The notes: generated from the sequence alone by a model not told the origin. A stretch of 17,070 nt of DNA from Robiginitomaculum sp. (GCA_021647805.1 JAKITZ010000021.1:1-17070), one strand, 5' to 3'; counted from the stretch's first letter, positions 7,643-14,505 are shown. Numbers and translations are program-made.

Positions 7643-7659
7643 TGGCACGCCACTTGCTA
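7643..7659 (+). promoter_or_regulatory. Sigma-54 promoter of the psp operon
   Basis: TGGCACGCCACTTGCTA matches the sigma-54 consensus: GG at -24 and GC at -12 are both present with the required spacing. Transcription would start near 7669, about 50 bp before the first gene (7719). A PspF-type activator gene divergent from it, and pspABC downstream, make this assignment very firm. A partial IHF-like sequence, AATCAATTATG, starts at 7596. Confidence 0.93.
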
Positions 7660-7718
7660 TGTATTAACCAAACCAGCTCTTGGGCTTGGTCAGTTAAACA
7701 AGAATAAAGAGAAACAAA

Positions 7719-7889
7719 ATGAATAACGAATATGACCCTTATGAAGGCGGACAGCGCGACAAAGCCAAAGCCGCCGCCGATGATTGGCGCGAAACTAGCT
7801 CTAGATTTTGGCGCTATTTACGCACCAGATCGCTGGAATGCTGGGGGTTTTTTATTGCCGGCTTACTTATTGGCGGCTTACTTTTTTAA
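7719..7889 (+). CDS. Small membrane protein, first gene of the psp operon (56 residues)
   Basis: I do not recognise a family. The reading frame runs from the ATG at 7719 to the TAA at 7887-7889. The first 25 residues are polar and charged (MNNEYDPYEGG, then Lys/Ala and Asp-Asp-Trp). A basic stretch follows (RFWRYLRTR, 29-37), and the chain ends in a hydrophobic segment CWGFFIAGLLIGGLLF (41-56) long enough for one membrane span. That makes a tail-anchored or single-span protein with its N terminus probably in the cytoplasm by the positive-inside rule. The ribosome site is weak (AAGAG eight bases before the ATG). It sits 50 bp after the predicted sigma-54 start and 30 bp before pspA, so it should be induced with the psp genes. 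It shares no visible similarity with E. coli PspD or PspG. Coding status rests on position, composition and the coherent membrane segment. Confidence 0.72.
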   Translation: MNNEYDPYEGGQRDKAKAAADDWRETSSRFWRYLRTRSLECWGFFIAGLLIGGLLF

Positions 7890-7919
7890 TCAAAACAACA
7901 AACTTATAGGAGAACGAAG

Positions 7920-8606
7920 ATGGGTATTTTTTCACGAATGGGTGACATCATTAACTCGAACATCAATTCCATGTTGGAAAAGGCCGAAGATCCGGAAAAG
8001 ATCGCGCGGTTGATAATTCAAGAAATGGAAGACACTTTAATTGAGGTGCGCACCGCCGCAGCTAGAGCGATTGCCGACAAGAAAGACGTAACCCGCAAGC
8101 TTGAAAAATTTAACGCCAATGTTAATGAGTGGACGGATAAATCAGAGCTGGCGATATCAAAGGGAAGAGAAGATTTAGCTAGAGGCGCGTTACAAGCCAA
8201 AGCCAAAGCCTCTGGCATGGTTGAAATTTTAAGCACCGAGCTTGAGATCATCAATTCGGCAATTGAGAAGGCAGAATCTGATATGGGCAAATTACAAGAC
8301 AAACTTGATGAAGCCAAAGCCAAGCATAAGGCGTTATTAATCCGTGCCGGAACTGCGCAAACCCGCTTAAAAGTGCGAGAAACTGTTGCCGACCATAAAA
8401 TCGAAGACGCGCTTAGCCGTTATGCGGCATTAGAGCGCAAGGTTGATGAGCTTGAGGCGCAAGCAGACGCCTTTGATCTTAATGAGGGTAAAAGTCTTGA
8501 AAGCCAGTTTGCTGAACTTGCCGGCGAGGAAAGCATCGAGTTGGAGCTTGCAGCGTTAAAAGCCAAGCTAAAATCCACTAAAAATGCCGCCAAAGCAAAA
8601 CCGTAA
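7920..8606 (+). CDS. pspA: Phage shock protein A (PspA/IM30 family)
   Basis: PspA is a peripheral inner-membrane protein with two jobs: in resting cells it binds and inhibits PspF, and under envelope stress it assembles on damaged membrane to limit proton leakage. The 228-residue product opens with the amphipathic helix MGIFSRMGDIINSNINSMLEKAEDPEK that is the family signature (residues 1-27). Nearly the whole remainder is long heptad-rich coiled coil, for example 85-205. The length is that of E. coli PspA (222). AGGAG lies eight bases before the ATG. It is second in the sigma-54 operon, followed after 33 bp by pspB. The protein ends in a lysine/alanine tail. The call is secure. Confidence 0.96.
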   Translation: MGIFSRMGDIINSNINSMLEKAEDPEKIARLIIQEMEDTLIEVRTAAARAIADKKDVTRKLEKFNANVNEWTDKSELAISKGREDLARGALQAKAKASGMVEILSTELEIINSAIEKAESDMGKLQDKLDEAKAKHKALLIRAGTAQTRLKVRETVADHKIEDALSRYAALERKVDELEAQADAFDLNEGKSLESQFAELAGEESIELELAALKAKLKSTKNAAKAKP

Positions 8607-8639
8607 CCTTAAAGCTGTAGTTAAGACGAGGGAATTATC

Positions 8640-8861
8640 ATGGAAACATTAGCGATTTTACTTTTGGTCGTTGTTGCGCCGGTGTGGATTGTATTTCACC
8701 ACATCACCAAATGGCGCGATCAAAAAGGCCTGTCTGCCGATGACGAGCATATGCTTGAAGATCTGTGGCGTAGCGCCCGGCGAATGGAAAACCGTATTGT
8801 ATCATTAGAAGCAATTCTTGATGCTGAACAACCTGAATGGAGAAAAAAAGATGACGGATAA
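8640..8861 (+). CDS. pspB: Phage shock protein B
   Basis: PspB is a small inner-membrane protein that works with PspC to sense envelope stress and free PspF from PspA. The 73-residue product has an N-terminal membrane span (about 5-21), the family motif VFHHITKWRDQKGLS (18-32), and a cytoplasmic helix with heptad pattern (DLWRSARRMENRIVSLEAIL, 42-61). Its length is almost the same as E. coli PspB. A GAGGG ribosome site precedes the ATG. The last 11 bases overlap the pspC start, so the two proteins are probably translationally coupled, as expected for partners. Confidence 0.95.
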   Translation: METLAILLLVVVAPVWIVFHHITKWRDQKGLSADDEHMLEDLWRSARRMENRIVSLEAILDAEQPEWRKKDDG

Positions 8862-9258
8862 ACAATATTCGCGCCCGCCAAATCCGCACCGACTATATCG
8901 CATTAACCAATCCGGTGGGTTAGCAGGGGTTTGCGCCGGTTTTGCCGAATACTTTAATATTGATGTGGTGATTGTCCGGCTTGCTTGGGTTTTATCGTTT
9001 TTCATTCTCGGCCCATTTTCAATCATTGCCTATATTGTGGCTTGTTTTGTAATTCCATCTCGCGGCAGCAAAGAGAAGCCGAAAATGAAACCAGAAGAAG
9101 ACGAATTTTGGCGTGGTGTTGAGCGACAGCCAACCACCACATTTTCAAACTTGCGGTATCAGTTCCGTGACCTTGACGATCGACTGGCTGATCTTGAACG
9201 ATCGGTTACGTCAAAAGAATGGAAACTACGCCGTGAGTTTCGGGATCTGGAAAAATAA
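8851..9258 (+). CDS. pspC: Phage shock protein C
   Basis: PspC is an inner-membrane stress sensor. The 135-residue product begins with a polar stretch (RPPNPHRLYRINQSG). The PspC domain follows, with GGLAGVCAGFAEYFNIDVVIVR at about residues 23-44 and a strongly hydrophobic segment (about 43-68) ending VIPSRG. The C-terminal third is charged and helical (FSNLRYQFRDLDDRLADLE, then EWKLRREFRDLEK), matching the proteobacterial PspC tail. I chose the ATG at 8851 because GGAG lies upstream and the longer frame from 8818 would read through pspB. It overlaps pspB by 11 bp. It is slightly longer than E. coli PspC (119). This is the last recognisable psp gene. Confidence 0.94.
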   Translation: MTDKQYSRPPNPHRLYRINQSGGLAGVCAGFAEYFNIDVVIVRLAWVLSFFILGPFSIIAYIVACFVIPSRGSKEKPKMKPEEDEFWRGVERQPTTTFSNLRYQFRDLDDRLADLERSVTSKEWKLRREFRDLEK

Positions 9259-9299
9259 TCGCTGATACGCGGCTTTGTATTTAGAGGGAGGGGCATCAA

Positions 9300-9617
9300 A
9301 TGCTTTCGAAAATAACCATAATTGTAGCAAGCTTTGCCTTGTTATTACAGCCAATGACAATTAATTCCACGCAGGACGAAGCAGACTTATCATCGGCTTT
9401 GGCAGGATCAGCTTTTGTAACGACGTGCATTGGGCCAATGACACTGCAACTTATGCCAAAAAACCGTGGCTTATTTTTGGTGGCGTTTTCGGCTGGCGGT
9501 TGTAGCTCAGCTAAATACGCTAACGGGTTTGGTTTGCGCTTTGGCAAGATAGCTAATACGGGTAAACCGAAGGCCTTACCTGTAAAAATCAACTCGCAGC
9601 CAAAGTTACTGATGTAA
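9300..9617 (+). CDS. Small predicted secreted protein of unknown function
   Basis: No family recognised. The 105-residue product starts with a credible signal peptide (MLSKITIIVASFALLLQP, cleavage likely around residues 18-24). The mature region of about 80 residues contains two cysteines, in FVTTCIGP (43) and GGCSSA (68), which could form a disulfide in the periplasm. A very strong ribosome site (AGGGAGGGG) sits six to seven bases before the ATG, which argues for real translation. It begins 41 bp after pspC with no terminator in between, so it may be a last, stress-induced member of the psp operon. A reverse-strand frame covers the same stretch but lacks these features. Confidence 0.6.
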   Translation: MLSKITIIVASFALLLQPMTINSTQDEADLSSALAGSAFVTTCIGPMTLQLMPKNRGLFLVAFSAGGCSSAKYANGFGLRFGKIANTGKPKALPVKINSQPKLLM

Positions 9618-9664
9618 ACAGACGTGGTCTTGACAGACAAAGGCATAACACCATCTATCAGCCC

Positions 9665-9874
9665 ATGAGTGTTGAATTAACTGTCATTTTATTGGTGCTA
9701 TCTGTGGCGATAACCGGGTTTGCCGTCTGGCGGGACGGCATACCGCGGCCAAATGGTAAAATTTACTGGTTTAGCTGGAAACCGGTTTTTATGGTCGGTC
9801 TTGTAGTTGTCATAATTTTCATCACTCATTTGGTCAATTTATCCGGCATCGAGACCGTAACCAGACGCAGGTAA
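9665..9874 (+). CDS. Small inner-membrane protein with two spans, unknown function
   Basis: The 69-residue product has two hydrophobic segments: about 5-20 (LTVILLVLSVAITGFAVW) and about 41-58 (VFMVGLVVVIIFITHLVNL). A short loop with RDGIPRPNGKIYW joins them and the tail is basic (TRRR). I recall similarly built short proteins in alphaproteobacterial genomes, but cannot name a family. There is no good ribosome site before the ATG, so expression or the start is less certain. It lies 47 bp after the secreted-protein gene and 77 bp before the antiporter gene. Its stop codon overlaps a palindrome (9871-9886). Confidence 0.6.
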   Translation: MSVELTVILLVLSVAITGFAVWRDGIPRPNGKIYWFSWKPVFMVGLVVVIIFITHLVNLSGIETVTRRR

Positions 9875-9903
9875 TACATTTATTACATTTGTAACTATTT
9901 ACA
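9871..9903. promoter_or_regulatory. Two adjacent inverted repeats upstream of the Na+/H+ antiporter gene
   Basis: GTAATACATTTATTAC (9871-9886) is a 6-bp inverted repeat with a 4-base centre. TGTAACTATTTACA (9890-9903) is a 5-bp inverted repeat with a 4-base centre. Together they form two closely spaced symmetric sites 49-81 bp before the antiporter ATG. They may be operator sites for a dimeric regulator. The assignment is structural only. Confidence 0.35.
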
Positions 9904-9951
9904 GCAAAGCATTTGTGTTTACATGCTTTCGCAAATAATCTGGGGATAATA

Positions 9952-11322
9952 ATGGGTTGGTGGACAGTATTGCCGCCGTTGGTGGCGATCGCGGTTGTCA
10001 TCTGGCGCAAAGAAGTAATTTTGGCTTTGTTTGCGGCTATTTTAACTTCAGAAATATTGCTCTTGTTGCAAAGTGGCGGATTCTCGCCATTTCTGGGATT
10101 CATCGCCAGCATCGACCGTATTACTGCTGTTTTTGACAGCTCCTACAGCACCAGATTATTAATGTTCAGCCTGCTGATCGGTGCATTATTGGCTTATATG
10201 CGCCATTCCGGCGGGGTTACCGCTTTGGTAGATTTTCTGATCAATCGCAAAATGACGCGCACCCGAAGACAAGCTGGCTTGCTTAGTTTTGGTGTTGGAA
10301 TTGTTTTGTTTATCGAAAGCAATTTATCGATATTAACTTCCGGCATTTTATCCAGAGGCATTTATGATCGTTTCGGCATTAGCCGTGAACGCCTTGCCTA
10401 TGTGATTGACAGCACCTCGGCGCCGGTTTGCATTATATTGTTGTTTAACGGTTGGGGGGCTTATGTATTGGGCTTGCTTGGCGGTTATGATTTGCAAAAT
10501 CCAGTGCAAATATTGATCGGTTCAGTAGTGTTTAATTTTTATGCTTGGATTGCACTGGCAATAGTATTGTTCACTATTATTACTGACAAGGTACACGGGC
10601 CAATGCGTGCGTTCGAGGCAAAAAGCGTCATTAAAGCCGAAAGCAAACCGGAATTTGTCGCCTCAAAACCACGGTTTATGATCGTACCATTATTGGTGCT
10701 TATTATTGGCATATTTGGCTTTATGTTTTGGACGGGCAATGGCGAACTTATCGAAGGCGATGGCGCACGTTCAATCCTTTATGCAACAGTTTTAGCTAGC
10801 TTAACCGCCTATCTAATGATGCTAACTTCAAAACGATTTACTCATGTAAAACTGGTTAAAATTGGCTTTGGTGGCATGGGGGAATTATTACCTTTAGTCA
10901 GCATTGTTCTGATTTCAATGGCATTGGGCAGCTCATTAGGCGAGCTTGGCACCGGAAAGTTTATCGCTGGCCTTGCCGATGAAACCCTGCCGCGTATTTT
11001 AATTGTACCAATGTTGTTTTTAGCTGGTGCATTGATGTCATTTGCCACCGGAACTTCGTGGGGTACATTTGCATTATTGATACCAATTGGCGTGCCGCTT
11101 ATGCAAACATTAGGCTTGCCGCCAGCCCTTGTTATGTCGGCTATTTTAGGTGGCGGGGTGTTTGGTGATCATTGCTCGCCAATATCGGATACTTCCGTGG
11201 TTTCGGCACTGGCCGCCGGCTGTGATTTACTGGATCATGTACGAACACAACTTCCCTACGCTTTGGTTGGCGGCGGTTTGACGTTTGTTTTTTATCTTAT
11301 CGCTGGGATGTTTATGCTTTAG
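9952..11322 (+). CDS. Na+/H+ antiporter, NhaC family
   Basis: This is an integral inner-membrane protein of 456 residues with about 11-12 hydrophobic segments. NhaC-family antiporters exchange cytoplasmic Na+ for H+ and support sodium and pH homeostasis. The conserved core is plain: IESNLSILTSG (121-131), DSTSAPVCIILLFNGWGAY (153-171), FATGTSWGTFALLIPIG (364-380) and GDHCSPISDTSV (405-416). The last two are the re-entrant and ion-binding stretches of the family. I chose the ATG at 9952 because GGGGAT lies just upstream and the membrane segment begins immediately. The longer frame from 9913 adds an unsupported prefix. Some relatives transport organic acids or exchange malate and lactate, so the exact substrate is inferred. 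The stop codon lies in the edge of the repeat that follows. Confidence 0.88.
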   Translation: MGWWTVLPPLVAIAVVIWRKEVILALFAAILTSEILLLLQSGGFSPFLGFIASIDRITAVFDSSYSTRLLMFSLLIGALLAYMRHSGGVTALVDFLINRKMTRTRRQAGLLSFGVGIVLFIESNLSILTSGILSRGIYDRFGISRERLAYVIDSTSAPVCIILLFNGWGAYVLGLLGGYDLQNPVQILIGSVVFNFYAWIALAIVLFTIITDKVHGPMRAFEAKSVIKAESKPEFVASKPRFMIVPLLVLIIGIFGFMFWTGNGELIEGDGARSILYATVLASLTAYLMMLTSKRFTHVKLVKIGFGGMGELLPLVSIVLISMALGSSLGELGTGKFIAGLADETLPRILIVPMLFLAGALMSFATGTSWGTFALLIPIGVPLMQTLGLPPALVMSAILGGGVFGDHCSPISDTSVVSALAAGCDLLDHVRTQLPYALVGGGLTFVFYLIAGMFML

Positions 11323-11423
11323 AGCCTTTCCGAAAAAGTGGATACCGGTTTTTCGATAAGCAATGCGACAAAACAAATACTTAGAGTGATTTTTCGGTTC
11401 AAAGTGAACCGGAAACACTCTAA
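11319..11423. repeat. Rhizobial-type palindromic intergenic element between convergent genes
   Basis: This 105-bp element is bounded by TTAGAG (11319-11324) and CTCTAA (11418-11423). It holds two hairpins. The first is CGAAAAA (11331-11337) with TTTTTCG (11349-11355). The second is TTAGAGTG (11381-11388) with CACTCTAA (11416-11423), enclosing CGGTTCA (11395-11401) with TGAACCG (11405-11411). The AAAAAGTGGATACCGGTTTTTC core resembles repeats I know from many rhizobial intergenic regions. It separates the antiporter gene from the convergent TPR gene, supplies both stop codons, and could act as a bidirectional terminator. The similarity is recalled, not searched. Confidence 0.8.
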
Positions 11424-12217
11424 TCGCCGCGTAATGCTTGCCATGCTTGCGGGCGAGTGATCATGCTTTTTACATAACTGACATTTTCCTTGGCAATACC
11501 ATTTGGCATGTCTTTGGCGGCCATGACTTCTGCCTCAACAAAACGCCCCTGCAAGCCTAAAACCAGCGCAAGGTTTTGCCTGACCCTAGCATCAGCATCA
11601 GGTAAGGCTGCGGCACGAAGCAACCATATTTCAGCAGTATCCGGATCGCCTTGCAAAGCGTGGCTAAGGCCAATATTTGACAAAAGCTTCGCATTGTCCG
11701 GTGAAAGAGCCAATGCCCGGTTAAATGTTTGCATTGCCAATTCATGCCGATCACTTTGATCATAAGCCACACCCAACGCCGAAAGAACTTTCACATCAAC
11801 CGGATCTTGCTTTAAGGCTGATTGCAGAAAAGAAATTGCATTTTCCGAGTGACCATCTTCGATCAAGGCCTGTCCGGTTACCAGCAATAAGTCCTTATCA
11901 TTTGGAAATAACGCCAAAGATTGCGAGCCAATAGTTGCAGCTCTACCTGGATTGCCAATGGTTCGAACCAGACGCGCCAATTTTAATGCTGCTTCTCGGT
12001 CTGCTGGGTTATTTTCATACTCTGCTGCCCAAAATGCTGATCTAGTTAATACGTCTTGCTGTTCGATAGCGTCTCTAGCCGCTCTGGTTTGAGGTTGTAT
12101 CTGCCGCACCATCGAATTAGTAAGTGAGGTTTCTTCCTCACTTATCGGGGTTGTACAGCCGCTAAGCACCACCGGAGCAACCAAACCAACTAAGAATAAA
12201 CGAAAATGAGGGCGCAT
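11420..12217 (-). CDS. TPR-repeat lipoprotein, TadD-like
   Basis: The 265-residue product has a lipoprotein signal with lipobox LSGC (Cys21). After a polar linker it carries four to five tetratricopeptide repeats (about residues 73-225), for example ALGVAYDQSDRHELAMQTF (147-165) and NIGLSHALQGDPDTAE (181-196). It ends NVSYVKSMITRP, a tail I associate with TadD-like proteins of Hyphomicrobiales. TadD is a lipoprotein of the Flp/Tad pilus machinery, probably helping secretin assembly. No other tad gene is visible here, so a more general envelope TPR role is possible. AAGGA lies eight bases before the ATG. It is divergent from the M17 peptidase gene. It ends inside the repeat element. Confidence 0.75.
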   Translation of the reverse strand: MRPHFRLFLVGLVAPVVLSGCTTPISEEETSLTNSMVRQIQPQTRAARDAIEQQDVLTRSAFWAAEYENNPADREAALKLARLVRTIGNPGRAATIGSQSLALFPNDKDLLLVTGQALIEDGHSENAISFLQSALKQDPVDVKVLSALGVAYDQSDRHELAMQTFNRALALSPDNAKLLSNIGLSHALQGDPDTAEIWLLRAAALPDADARVRQNLALVLGLQGRFVEAEVMAAKDMPNGIAKENVSYVKSMITRPQAWQALRGD

Positions 12218-12249
12218 GAAAAAAGTCCTTGTGTTAACACTGCACTAAT

Positions 12250-12267
12250 TTGATAAAATGCTATCAA
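12250..12267. promoter_or_regulatory. Inverted repeat in the divergent promoter region
   Basis: TTGATA (12250-12255) and TATCAA (12262-12267) form a perfect 6-bp inverted repeat with a 6-base centre. It lies between the start of the TPR gene (12217, minus) and the aminopeptidase gene (12302, plus). It may be an operator for one or both genes. No regulator is identified. Confidence 0.25.
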
Positions 12268-12301
12268 TATTTGGTTAACGATAATTCTTTTAAGGAACAA
12301 A

Positions 12302-13672
12302 ATGCTAAACTGTTTACTTGCTAACAAAGAAACCGGACTTGATCCGCTATACTTGCTAACACCAAAACTGCTTGAAGCATGGTTAAGCCAAGTTTCTAAT
12401 CAAACCGCAGACCTCGTCAGGATCAATTTGTTTTGCGGCAAATTAGGCGAAGTGCTGATTGTGCCAATTTCAAACGGCAAAAAACTAACTCTTGCCGGAA
12501 TTGGCAAAAATCCAAAAGCCGCTAATTTTGCAGCTCTACCGGCAAAATTAGGGCAAAGAAGTTATTTCTTGGCTTTTGCTCCGCAGGCTCTGGATCGTGA
12601 CGACCTAGCTCTGGCTTGGCTAAAGGGCTGTTACCGGTTTGAGATGTTTCAAGAGAAAAAAACCAAACTTGCAAAATTACAGATAATCGGTGCGAACCAT
12701 GATCTAGCATTGCTTAAAGCAGGAGCCGTGGCTTTAGCGCGGGATCTGATTAACACGCCAGCCAACACATTAGGAACCGAAGCTTTCGAGCAAGCAATTG
12801 TTTCTTTGGGGCAAGACTTTGGCGCAAAAGTCAGCTCTATCGTTGGCGAAGATTTATTAAAGCAAAACTACCCGATGATCCACGCAGTGGGGCGCGCTGC
12901 CGACCAAGAACCAAGGCTGGTGCATTTAGTTTGGGGCAATGACACAGACCCGGCAATTTCACTGGTCGGCAAAGGTGTGATTTTTGACACTGGCGGGCTT
13001 AATATCAAAACCGGCAGCTATATGAAGTTAATGAAAAAAGATATGGGCGGCGCGGCTAATGCTCTGGCCACCGCACAGATGATTATGCAAGCAAAACTGC
13101 CGGTTTTTTTGAACTGCTTTATTCCAATTGTTGATAATGCAATTTCTGCTAATGCCTACCGGCCAAGCGACGTATTGCCTAGCCGTATGGGTGCCAGCAT
13201 TGAGATCGACAACACCGATGCCGAAGGGCGGTTAATCTTAGCCGATGCTCTAACCAGAGCCATAGAGGACCAGCCGGAATTATTGATTGATTTTGCCACA
13301 CTAACTGGTGCGGCGCGAGTGGCTTTGGGGCCAGAACTGGCGCCGTATTATACTAAATCCGATAGTTGGGCGCAAAAACTAGAATTTGCCGCAAGAGCTG
13401 AAAGCGACCCTATATGGCGCATGCCTTTATGGGGCGGGTATGACGCTTTACTGGATAGCGATATTGCCGACATTTGTCATACGGCCTCTAGTTCAATGGC
13501 CGGCTCGATTACGGCGGCACTCTTTTTACAACGCTTTGTTGCTGATACGCCATGGATTCACTTTGATATTTATGGCTGGTCGTCAAAGGCTCGCCCCGGT
13601 CACCCTGTTGGCGGCGATGCCCAAGGACCTTTGACGGTGTTTGCAATGCTACAAAAAGAATATGCTCAATGA
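12302..13672 (+). CDS. Leucyl aminopeptidase family protein (peptidase M17)
   Basis: This is a cytoplasmic metallo-aminopeptidase with two metal ions, usually hexameric, that removes N-terminal residues from peptides. All catalytic elements are visible in the C-terminal domain: VGKGVIFDTGG with Lys224 and Asp229, Lys236, Asp247, and the signature NTDAEGRL (304-311) with Asp306, Glu308 and Arg310. The N-terminal domain (about 1-130) is less conserved, as usual for the family. At 456 residues it is a little shorter than E. coli PepA (503). AAGGA precedes the ATG. The stop codon overlaps the next gene as ATGA, so it is coupled to an NlpC/P60 cell-wall peptidase. This pairing suggests joint use of murein peptides, which is inference. 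Confidence 0.93.
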   Translation: MLNCLLANKETGLDPLYLLTPKLLEAWLSQVSNQTADLVRINLFCGKLGEVLIVPISNGKKLTLAGIGKNPKAANFAALPAKLGQRSYFLAFAPQALDRDDLALAWLKGCYRFEMFQEKKTKLAKLQIIGANHDLALLKAGAVALARDLINTPANTLGTEAFEQAIVSLGQDFGAKVSSIVGEDLLKQNYPMIHAVGRAADQEPRLVHLVWGNDTDPAISLVGKGVIFDTGGLNIKTGSYMKLMKKDMGGAANALATAQMIMQAKLPVFLNCFIPIVDNAISANAYRPSDVLPSRMGASIEIDNTDAEGRLILADALTRAIEDQPELLIDFATLTGAARVALGPELAPYYTKSDSWAQKLEFAARAESDPIWRMPLWGGYDALLDSDIADICHTASSSMAGSITAALFLQRFVADTPWIHFDIYGWSSKARPGHPVGGDAQGPLTVFAMLQKEYAQ

Positions 13673-14505
13673 GCCGAGGTTTTGATGCTCGAATAACACC
13701 GGCACGAGCTGATCTGGCCGCAGAACATTTGCGCGGAAAGGTTAGCGCTGAAAAGTTTGTTAGCGGGAACACCATGTCAGTAATTACCGAAACAGCAGAC
13801 CTGTTAGCCAAACCGCAATTAGATCAAAGCCTACAAAGTCAGCTTTTGTTCGGCGAGGAATTTGTATGTTATGAAAGCAAAGACGGTTGGGCTTGGGGGC
13901 AGGCGGTTCGTGATGGCTATGTAGGTTATGTGCAATTAACTGCACTAAGCGAACACAGCAAAAAACCTGATAATTGGGTGAGCGCCCTTAGAACACCGGT
14001 ATTTTCCCAAGCAAACCTAAAATCGCCAATCAACGGCTATTTGCACAGAAACTCGCAAGTCTCTGTTTCAAAAACCAGTGGCGAGTATTGTCATGTTGGT
14101 ATTGGCTGGGTCTCGAAATTACATATTCAAGCAATAAAGACTAACCTGCCCGATTGGGTTGAAACAGCAAAAACCTATCTGCACACTTCTTATGTCTGGG
14201 GCGGGCGAAGTAGTTTCGGGCTTGACTGCTCGGCGCTTATTCAAAATTCTCTGCAAGCAGCTGGCATAGACTGTCCACGGGATTCAGATATGCAAGAAGC
14301 GCAATTAGGTACGAAAATAGAAAACTCTGACTTTATTCGTGGTGATTTGCTGTTCTGGAAAGGACATGTCGGCGTAATGGTTTGTGAAGATAACTTTCTT
14401 CATGCAAATGCCGCAGCCATGAAAACCGTTATTGAACCAGTAAGTGAAGCTATCAATAGAATTAAAAAAACCGCCGGCGAATTAACTTGCGCGCGGCGGT
14501 TTTAA
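13669..14505 (+). CDS. NlpC/P60 family peptidase with N-terminal SH3 domains
   Basis: The 278-residue protein has an N-terminal bacterial SH3-like region (about 35-150, with WAWGQAVRDGYVGYV at 74-88 as one repeat). A C-terminal NlpC/P60 (C40) cysteine-peptidase domain follows. The catalytic set is present: Cys187 in GLDCSALI, His233 in KGHVGVMV and His245 in FLHAN. Such enzymes cut the D-Glu to diaminopimelate bond in murein peptides. No signal peptide is evident, so it may act in the cytoplasm on recycled muropeptides. That would fit its ATGA coupling to the M17 aminopeptidase. The last codons, including the stop, form the right arm of a terminator hairpin (14467-14503). Confidence 0.9.
   Translation: MSRGFDARITPARADLAAEHLRGKVSAEKFVSGNTMSVITETADLLAKPQLDQSLQSQLLFGEEFVCYESKDGWAWGQAVRDGYVGYVQLTALSEHSKKPDNWVSALRTPVFSQANLKSPINGYLHRNSQVSVSKTSGEYCHVGIGWVSKLHIQAIKTNLPDWVETAKTYLHTSYVWGGRSSFGLDCSALIQNSLQAAGIDCPRDSDMQEAQLGTKIENSDFIRGDLLFWKGHVGVMVCEDNFLHANAAAMKTVIEPVSEAINRIKKTAGELTCARRF
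14467..14503. terminator. Bidirectional terminator overlapping the end of the NlpC/P60 gene
   Basis: AAAACCGCC (14467-14475) pairs perfectly with GGCGGTTTT (14495-14503). T residues follow on the plus strand, and a run of T (complement of the A-run at 14464-14470) follows on the minus strand. It lies between convergent genes and can serve both. It is unusual in lying within coding sequence. Confidence 0.8.

Noticed and set aside
9296..9646. Minus-strand frame opposite the small secreted protein
   Set aside because: The plus strand has a signal peptide and an excellent ribosome site, while this frame has neither.
9630..9660. TTGACA at 9633-9638 as a promoter for the two-span protein gene
   Set aside because: No reasonable -10 hexamer lies at 16-18 bases downstream.
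9834..10112. Minus-strand frame upstream of and into the antiporter gene
   Set aside because: It covers the promoter region and antiporter start and has no domain or coherent composition. It is a shadow frame.
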